From assembly GCA_022579005.1 (NCBI GenBank), contig MU401936.1, forward strand, positions 1 through 15,059: a stretch of DNA of 15,059 bases. The letters run 5' to 3'. Position numbers and translations under genes: made by a program. A model generated the notes under the pieces. The model worked only from the letters and a program-made list of their open reading frames with translations. It made no database searches and was not told the DNA's origin. Shown one piece after another: positions 8,187 through 15,059 of the stretch (its first letter is position 1; each line of letters begins with the position of its first letter). This stretch comes from Poronia punctata. Lineage: Eukaryota; Ascomycota; Sordariomycetes; Xylariales; Xylariaceae.

Positions 8187-10092
8187 TCAGTTGGGAGCCG
8201 TAACACCATTTGTCTGTCCGTGGGCACCATTGATGCCGTTTCCGTGCGTGGCTGCGCCTGGTACGGGAGTATCAAGGTCCTTGACTTGCAATCCATTGAA
8301 TAGCTCGAATACGGCTTTAGTGTCGTGGAAGTCGTTATTCACTAAGAAGTCGTTAGCATGCAACTCCCCCGAATATCAATTACGTATAGTACTTACCGAT
8401 ATTGACCAGGTACCAGTCACTCATAATGCCCTCGATCAGGGCCCGACTGGGAGTATCGGCGTCATGGCAGCGTGCCCAGTCGTTACCTAGGCGGTAGGCC
8501 TCGTCTTTCCAGGCGAGGAAACTCACGCTCTCTACGATGGTAGGTTGCACAATCTCCTTGCCTGGAAATACGCCCCATGTAACCGCATTGGGCCCCTCGG
8601 ACGGCGCATTGGTCGCGAATGACCCCGCCTGATTCGCGGCGTAGTATGACAGCGTCTCGGACGACTCGATGCGACGGATCACTTCGTCATATAGGCCAGG
8701 GTGTACAAACAACTCAAGGTAGGCTTTTTGATATACAAATCCATTAGGAGGACCCCATCCATACACAGGATGGTTTGATTTGGCACCGTTCACCGCAGGC
8801 TGAGAATTGATAGTCATGAACCCTCTCTTGTTCAGGTCGACGAGATCCTTCTTGATAGAGTCGGCCTCTCCTGACAAGGGCGCCTCACTCCAGGGAAGCG
8901 AGTCCAGCTCTTTCTCGAGGTATCGGATGAAGAGGGTCGCGATATCGCTCACTGACTTTGGTTCGCCCCACTTCTTTCGGTTAGACTCGTTCGACCCGGT
9001 CAGACCGATTCCGTATGCGTCAAGTTCACCAAAAGCCGGAGACCGGGAATCACCCCATCTACCGTTGGGGAACTCATCCCATTCCTGTGTTCGCGATATA
9101 TAGGACTTGTTGCGGTTCCTCCAGAAGATAGGGCGCACATCCTCTTCTCGACGACCGAATCCGAGAGATTGCTTCCAAGGAAGCGCCTTTCGAGAACGTT
9201 GCGATGTGGGTAGCCAGTTCAACTCTTCTAGCACCATGCGTGTAGCCTGAGCCAAGTTCATAGTGTAGAAATGCAGGTGAACGATCCCGGCAGACTTAAT
9301 CGTCCGGCACAGCTCGGCCACAAGGCTCTTGCCCACCTCCCGAACAGCAGCATCGTCGTTCTTGATAGGTTCCAAGGCGGTCATCCATGATTCGGGGATC
9401 TTGCAGTTCATGTGGTTGGCACGTCGGAGAAAGCTAGCATAGGTGGCAATTGGCATGATGCCAGGGATAATAGGTACGTTGATGCCCCTCTCGCGAACTT
9501 TGCCGACCCAGCGCACGAAGTTCTCTGCATCGTAGAACATCTGGGTAACGATGAAGTCGCCGCCCATATCGACCTTTTCTTTCAAATGATCTAGCAGAGA
9601 TTCCTCGTCTTTGTTGTCGTCGCAACCCTCGGGATAGCCTGCGACACCAATGGCGAAGTGATTCCCATACTTGCGGCGTATATGAGCTACGAGGTCCTTG
9701 GCATACTGGAAGCCACCCTCGGTAGCCTCCCACTTTTCCTTCTCTCTAGGCGGATCGCCGCGGAGAGCCAGAATGTTGGTACAACCAGCCTTATAGGCCT
9801 TTTGCAGCGCATCGTCGACCTTTTCCTCGCCCATATCCGTGCAGGTCAGGTGCATGCAGGTCTCTAGACCGAAGAACGTCTGGGCCTGTAATACCATGTC
9901 GCAAGTCAACTCGGCAATCCGGCCTCCGGCACCCCACGTTATATCGATGAACTTGGGCCCGAAATCATACATGCGCTCCATTCGGTCGTAGAGGTTCTGC
10001 ACACCCTGGGCTGTCTTCGGGGGGAAGTATTCAAAGGAGAAGGACGGTTCGCCGCTCCTCTCGGCCTCTGCTACCATGTCGTTGATATGCAT
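8187..10092 (-). CDS. MET13: Methylenetetrahydrofolate reductase (MET13 type), two exons, 616 aa
   Basis: FAD enzyme reducing 5,10-methylene-tetrahydrofolate to 5-methyl-tetrahydrofolate with NAD(P)H, supplying the methyl group for methionine synthase; cytosolic in fungi. Exons are 10092-8397 and 8341-8187, with a 55-nt intron (8342-8396; donor GTAAGT, branch GCTAAC, acceptor TTCTTAG). Splicing replaces a premature GKYYT-stop by LVNI-VNNDF, as in the family. The catalytic TIM barrel covers about residues 1-300: SFEYFPPKT with the catalytic Glu at 21, RGDPP (111-115, Asp113), GVAGYPE (149-155), and DFIVTQMFYD (179-188, Gln184). A linker with VRPIFW leads to the C-terminal AdoMet-binding regulatory domain, including AVTWGVFPGKEIVQPT from residue 503. 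The last 25 or so residues are a Gly/Asn/Thr/His-rich tail. Length matches yeast Met13 (about 600 aa), and it resembles Met13 more than I would expect of Met12. The start context AAAATGC has A at -3. Confidence 0.96.
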
Positions 10093-10169
10093 TTTGACGG
10101 TAAATGCTAGTAAAATACTAGACCAATGGCCGAGGGCTCTTCAGGAGATCGCCAGAAAGGGGGTTTAGA

Positions 10170-10384
10170 CTAATTCGGGTGCAAATGTTAGTATGATTGT
10201 CTCTTTTTGGATGTATAAAAGCTATGCGAGTTGCGGTGCAGGGATGGCAAAAACCGGGGAAGATCTTGTTTGTGCTGTTGGTCGCCTGTGATGCATTCTC
10301 TTTTCCTCTCCCTTGCTTTCAACTCGTCTGGGAACCATACGCTTTTGTTTGTGGCTGCGAAAGAAAGCAGAAATAGTTTCTCAC
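10170..10384 (-). other. Possible 5'-leader intron of MET13
   Basis: On the minus strand a perfect TACTAAC box (10193-10187) is followed 17 nt later by an AG (10171-10170) about 80 nt upstream of the ATG. A plausible donor, GTGAGA, starts at 10384. This would be a 215-nt intron in the untranslated leader. The branch/acceptor pair is good, but the choice of donor is uncertain (GTATGG near 10338 is another). Confidence 0.35.
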
Positions 10385-10509
10385 CAGATAGTCATGCGCA
10401 TAAGGAACAGACTGAGAAATTGACTAGGACGTCGTCTCGTAAGACGATCTCGCTGCTTCTCTTGTACTATGTTAGGAATTGCGTCACTTCACAAGTAGTG
10501 ACACTGAGA

Positions 10510-10650
10510 GCTGATGGCCAGTTAGGAAGTCAAAAAAGATACACACAGAAGATAAAGGGGGTGAGGAAAACGAAGAAAGGTAGTATAAGGAAAATTGAGT
10601 AAAAATAACAGACAGCAAGGGAAAGGAGGAGGAGAAAGGCAAAGTCAAGG
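10510..10650 (-). promoter_or_regulatory. CT-rich tract upstream of MET13
   Basis: The plus strand is purine-rich (AAGGAGGAGG, GAAAAC, GAAGAAAGG), so the MET13 sense strand is strongly pyrimidine-rich about 420-560 nt before the ATG. Such CT tracts are common in promoters and near transcription starts of filamentous fungi. It also produces Ser/Leu/Phe-rich pseudo-frames that are not genes. Confidence 0.5.
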
Positions 10651-10781
10651 TCAGACTTGTACATTTGACGATCGGTCTGCTGTCGAATACCCGGTCTACT
10701 ACCTGAGGTAGGCTTTGTCCGTAGTAACATGTACCAAAATTACTGAGCTGTCTTGCCCAAAAGCGAAAGAAAGCGGCGCGA

Positions 10782-10811
10782 GTGGGTACCCACAGCTCCG
10801 ACTCTGGAGCT
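10782..10811. promoter_or_regulatory. Two adjacent palindromes upstream of MET13
   Basis: GTGGGTACCCAC (10782-10793) is a perfect 12-bp palindrome. Right after it, AGCTCC-GACTCT-GGAGCT (10794-10811) is a 6-bp inverted repeat with a 6-nt spacer. The pair lies about 700 nt upstream of the MET13 start and could be a regulator-binding region. No known methionine-regulator site is recognised in it. Confidence 0.4.
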
Positions 10812-10979
10812 TCGCCTTCACTCATTGGTTTCAACTCCAAGTTCCAAACCTCTCCTCTTCCGACCAGCCACTTATTTCGTGGGCACTTGGCTTGGATACA
10901 CCGATTACGCATCATTCTGCAGCAAATATACTTTTTATCCTGTTAGCGCCATGCTCGACTTACTGTATCTAGGTAAGTA

Positions 10980-11690
10980 AGCGGCAGGTCAACTGTTGGA
11001 CCATTGCTAAAGCCAGTAAGAAAAGCAGTACTGTAAAACTGGGAGAAACGTTGGGAATATATGTCGGTGTAGGTTTGCAATATCAACCTTTCAAGTTAAC
11101 ATGGCAATATTAATTCACTACAAGTTAGACTTTGACATCTAAAGAGTTATACATCTGCCAATATCTGGCCCCTAGGTCCCAAGGTTGTTTTGATCGCAAT
11201 GTGGGACATACGTGTACACCTCTGTACTTTTACGGAAGAGATGGGAGTACCCCTCATTTGCCCCTCTATTGTCTCTACAGATGTACCTAGATGCGTGTGC
11301 ACTATGCATATGTGTACATATAGTTGTGCATGGAAACTGATTGCTTTCCCACGACTCATATGCAGGCACGTACCAATTTAAGTAGATACATGTACCGAGA
11401 GTACTTGAGTTTAATCGACCTGTTGCACATACTTCCTGACCTATCAACCCACCTACTCTAGGATTACCTACCTGAGCTAAAGAAGAGAGCAACAAAGCGC
11501 AGATATCCCGCCGGGCATGATTAGCAAAGCAAAAACCTTCTTACCACTACATAAGCGTTATTGGTACCTACCTCGGACTTTATCTTTGTATGTGTAGACC
11601 ACTGCTTTTTAAGATCATAAAGGATTGTGGAAAAGTTGAGTATTCTGCAAGATCTGTTGGTAGAGCATCGTTTTAAGTACTTGTATTGGC
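10980..11690. other. Intergenic, no gene recognised
   Basis: Only short overlapping frames on both strands are present (around 11147-11495), without recognisable domains. The sequence has the TACCTAC-type words of the other spacers (11463-11475, 11564-11573). Confidence 0.5.
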
Positions 11691-11694
11691 TCAT

Positions 11695-11726
11695 CTAACC
11701 TAACCTAACCTAACCTAACCTAACCT
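11695..11726. repeat. Six tandem CTAAC units (TTAGG-type short repeat)
   Basis: Six exact 5-bp units CTAAC occupy 11695-11724, followed by CTAGG. On the minus strand the unit is GTTAG, equivalent to (TTAGG)n. The usual telomere unit of filamentous fungi is TTAGGG, so this pentamer array is telomere-like but not the canonical unit. It lies far from either window end. Confidence 0.9.
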
Positions 11727-11729
11727 AGG

Positions 11730-13440
11730 TGAGTACACGTACATAATATCTTACTGTACGCATATAACGTACGTTTGATTGTTGATACAGGAGTTTAGGT
11801 ACGCTGTTTGTTCCGGTACGCCTATTGCAAATTGAGCATGCTCTTGTCAACAAACATGCCAGTCTGTCCATGCCCACGGTGGTTGCCTTGGCATCTTCCT
11901 TGCTATATTAACATACCTAGTAGTAATGGCTTCAGGGACGGTCAGGAGATGGAAAATGCATGACCTTAACCATATATAAACGTCCAGGGACCGTCTGCAG
12001 CAAAGTTGTTTACTTGCCCTTTGCCAGCTTGCTATATTATAGAAAAACGATACACATGGAGCTTTGGACAGGGGCTGTCCAGGTATGTTATCCGGCACTT
12101 TATTATCCACCAGTATATACACATTTCGCATGTTAGTAGTTCTCCTACGATGGGGCGGTGCTCTTGTACTTGGCTAAGCCGTGATACTCTATGCTGTGCT
12201 AGTACTATGTTGCTTTAACAAAGCCGAGCCGGCGTACTCTTTGGTTGGAACTTCACATCAACACCTGGTTGAAATGAATTTTTAATGGCGTTATGATTCA
12301 TGCTGCGACCACCAGCATCCGCTCACTCGCGTCCATGATGTGTCGCTGGTTGATTTGAGCAAAAGATAGCCCCCCACTGCCCAGCGATGCGCATAGACAC
12401 ATTTACGGAGAAGAGGGGGCGTCGGCGTCCATTCCTGTACGGATTAGGTTATAAGCTGAGGTCGCAGTTTCCTAAAGGATAATGTAGAATTCGCATCTAT
12501 GCATTTATATAAAGTATTCCACAATGAGAGTTAGGTATCCGACAGGATGAATTGACAAACAAGGGCATCGCCCAAGTAATAAATAACGAGTCTGTAGATA
12601 GTGAACATGGATATATGCTTTGTAGATTAGACTGATTAAGGTAGACAACTCACATACATCTATTCAAGTACCGTATGTACAGGCCAGTGAAGATAGGTAA
12701 AGCGTAGAAGTGGCCATCATACTGTTTCTGTCCTATTATTCATCGGCTCTTCATCGTCAAGGCAACCCCCCTGAGCTCTAGCTAGTAGATAGGTTCTCTA
12801 GAGGATGGCATATCTATTAAAAAGCAAATCATCAACACTCAAGACTTGGTTACGATGATAGGGAGATGCGCCACGACTGTCTGTGACAAGGCCAGTCTCC
12901 ATCTCTCCAGGCAGAATTTGTGTCGTTACTGGCGTATGTATTCCGCCATTAAAGGGGATCTAGCATTGACTTGTCATATCATGACGATGCGGAGGACAGC
13001 CCCCATAAGGGCCGGCTCTTCAAGCGGTAATCTAATGATATCAGGCGAAAAAGAGGTATGGGTGCTCGAAAAGTTGTCTTGCGAGGAAGCCTAGCTGGAT
13101 AGAGAATAATAAGCATTTCCTAGATAAGCTCCCCAGATCTAAGGAAAGCCGGTAATGGTGTCTACTCTTGAACCGACAAGGTTGCTGGCGACAAGGGGCA
13201 CCAGTGCTAGATGAGTATGCTTGATTATTCAGGAGAAAAGGTCAGCAATGGCAATCTTGTCAAGATACCGCTTCACCCGTGGATTCACGCCACAGACCAA
13301 AGCTGGGTTCGTGCCACCGGACCCAGTACCTACCTACCTAACCAATACGACATTCCCATTCGTCTGACACAACGGTGTCCCATTCGGGTACCGGGATAGG
13401 AACCACCTACTGCCCGGAGTGAGACAGTCATCTAGCAATC
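11730..13440. other. Intergenic, no gene recognised
   Basis: Frames up to about 94 codons exist (11847-12131 minus, 12846-13094 plus, 13211-13399 plus) but show no domain, no family resemblance and no clear splice-linked neighbours. The 12290-12470 and 12840-13400 portions are GC-richer and could be remnants of old genes. Confidence 0.45.
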
Positions 13441-13443
13441 TGG

Positions 13444-13479
13444 CGGAGCGTGAGACGGAGCTTGGGACGGAGCTTGAGT
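13444..13479. repeat. Three tandem 12-bp units
   Basis: CGGAGCGTGAGA, CGGAGCTTGGGA and CGGAGCTTGAGT are consecutive imperfect 12-bp copies. They are too short and too few to imply a coding repeat, and no open frame around them is convincing. Confidence 0.7.
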
Positions 13480-14869
13480 ACCTGAGAAGGCGGCCATTGG
13501 CTTAGACGCTCAGGATTCGTCTTCGCTTAATAGCAGCATGGTCGGCATCGGGCGCTGCTGGTGGATATTTACAGATTCATTAGGTATTCGATGCCTCCGA
13601 TCCTCCGTCTTTGGTAATCAACAGCATGTGGGCTCGGCTGCTTTCACGGAAGACGTGCTTATATGCGCGCAAGCATTGTAGTTTGTTCAAGACGCCTTCT
13701 TGCCTGAGCCATCTGCAATATTACCCAAGTAACACGTACTAACCTAAATATCTACGAGTAGGTACATTATATTTGTAAAAGACTAGTGAAACGCGTCAAG
13801 GGGTTTACAATAAGATTGTATAGTAATTAATTATACTACTCTGAGTACCTACTGCTTATGTGCCCTGTACATGTAAATACGTGTAGCTTGAGATTAATAT
13901 TTATCTCCGGCGACAACCAAGCACGTCAGAAAAGTATCTGGTCTACGAGTAGATTAGGTAGTCGGCGATCATAATTGAAAATCAACAGCATACCTACTTG
14001 AAGTTTTAGATAGTATGTGTAAGCCTAATTGCACTATGCCATATAGTATATCAAAGACCAGCCAGCCAGCAGGCCAGCCATCCTGGTGCAAAAAGGCACT
14101 ACCGGTAACGATTCCGCTGTCCGTCACGAGTTAAAAAGTCTATCTAGAAACGAGTAGATTAGCTACCCCGATTGCGTTTGTCATGTTAGTCCATTACCTA
14201 TGTTAGACATTTGTCTAGCACTACCGAGATTGAGGTGCCGGGAGAAATAGGGCACACGAGATTCGGGATTCAGGGGGGGAATACGCTGACCTGACCCCTG
14301 GGGAGTAATCTGGTAAAGTGAGAGAGATAGGCACGAGTACTGAGTATGTACCTATGAAACAAACGTCAGCACTTGCGTCTTGCGCTGCTTGTCTTATGGC
14401 CCACGATGCGAAACAAACTATATATTACGGTAGGACTGCCGTCTCCGTGGATATGGTAGCTTGGTAGTGCTTGTTGTCCTGTACGTAACCTATCTAGAAG
14501 GCTCTGCCATTGTCCATTCCCACTTGATGGTAACAATGTTTCGTCGTCTTCAGCTATTCTTATCCTGCATCTTGAAGTTCTTCCTGTGGTCTTATAAGAT
14601 GTTATAACCAAGCACTGCCAAGCACGGAAGTACTCGTACGCGTAGTCTGATAGGAGCGGCATACGAGTATCTAGACCACTAGGTAGACGTGGGGTAGGTA
14701 TTAGTGACAGGCCGGGCCCGGTTTTAGCAACTTTTCTTTCTATAGGGATCGACACACCCCCACGCCTTGTACATACTTAGAAGTTTTAGTAGCCCTACTC
14801 GTAGTAGCTACCTACCGTACCAGGACCTGCCGATTTCTTTAAACCATTGTAGAATAGTTTGTATAGGTC
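13480..14869. other. Intergenic, no gene supported
   Basis: Spacer-type sequence with many TACCTAC, GTAGGTA and TACGAGTA words. The longest frame (14366-14755, minus, 129 codons) starts at GTG, its first ATG is at about residue 32, and it has no recognisable domain. Confidence 0.5.
14058..14080. repeat. Short CCAG-rich simple repeat
   Basis: CCAGCCAGCCAGCA followed by GGCCAGCCA forms an interrupted (CCAG)n tract of 23 bp. Confidence 0.7.
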
Positions 14870-15059
14870 AACTGTAAATTATTAGTTAAAAAGAGGTAAA
14901 CGTTATATAGAGGGAGCGTTTGCATTTTAAAACGTTTTCGCTTTTTAAAACGCTTTAACAGACTAAAACGCTTAACTTTTTTTTAACGCTTTATTGCTTG
15001 CTATTATAGATTTACAGCCAAATTACCCTTTGCTCCTTTGCAAAGCCCTTTAGCCTTGC
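14870..15059. repeat. Start of a second AT-rich, probably repeat-derived sequence
   Basis: Composition shifts to AT-rich and words of the AAAACG / AACGCTTT type recur (about 14918-14993). TTTTAAAACG-type stretches near 14925-14955 make imperfect palindromes. The same ACGCTTTAA word occurs in the AT-rich block at the left end of the window. The element type cannot be named because the window ends here. Confidence 0.45.

Noticed and set aside
9434..9733. 99-codon minus-strand frame and plus-strand frames within 8380-10092
   Set aside because: They overlap the MTHFR coding frame, whose motifs are unmistakable, so they are other-frame shadows.
10484..10915. 143-codon minus-strand frame upstream of MET13
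   Set aside because: Its second half is a Ser/Leu/Phe-rich translation of a CT-rich DNA tract, no domain is visible, and it lies in the promoter/leader zone of MET13.
11695..11726. Chromosome end (telomere)
   Set aside because: Only six pentamer units, embedded in spacer DNA with thousands of bases on both sides. The unit is not the usual fungal TTAGGG.
1..15059. CRISPR array or bacterial operon features
   Set aside because: No regularly spaced repeats exist, and the introns and RIP-like block show this is a fungal nuclear sequence.

Overview
The window looks like nuclear DNA of a filamentous ascomycete (Pezizomycotina; class not decidable by eye). Three things point there. Genes have short introns (53-90 nt) with GT..AG ends and TACTAAC/GCTAAC-like branch sites. 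Two single-copy eukaryotic genes match fungal protein families. A very AT-rich block is dominated by TA dinucleotides and nearly lacks CA, the signature of repeat-induced point mutation (RIP).

Layout. 1-~3170: AT-rich block holding a wrecked Ty3/Gypsy-type retrotransposon on the minus strand. Reverse transcriptase can be read at about 790-1, and its catalytic YxDD box has become YLNN; the element runs off the left edge. ~3171-3589: ordinary-composition spacer. 3590-4564: a 975-bp non-autonomous hAT-like DNA transposon with CAGGGTTGT termini and an 8-bp target-site duplication. 4573-5534: spacer with no recognisable gene. 5557-6930 (minus): a seven-exon gene for a stand-alone molybdopterin-binding (MoCF/CinA-like) domain protein, with microexons of 9 and 18 nt. 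6931-8186: intergenic spacer. 8187-10092 (minus): methylenetetrahydrofolate reductase of the MET13 type, two exons, 616 aa. 10093-~10980: its upstream region, with a CT-rich tract, palindromes and a possible 5'-leader intron. ~10980-14870: almost 4 kb with no gene I can support, containing short repeats, among them six CTAAC units (TTAGG on the other strand). ~14870-15059: entry into another AT-rich, probably repeat-derived sequence.

Gene relationships. Both genes lie on the minus strand, about 1.26 kb apart from the MET13 stop to the MoCF start, and are probably separate transcripts. Both are linked to flavin biochemistry: MTHFR is an FAD enzyme, and the MoCF protein resembles the N-terminal domain of animal FAD synthase (FLAD1). 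Nothing in the sequence shows functional coupling.

The most useful observations are the motif-coinciding microexons, a probable dual start (mitochondrial/cytosolic) in the same gene, the complete hAT-like element, and the RIP-mutated retrotransposon whose catalytic site can still be read. I did not find a new multi-gene system.
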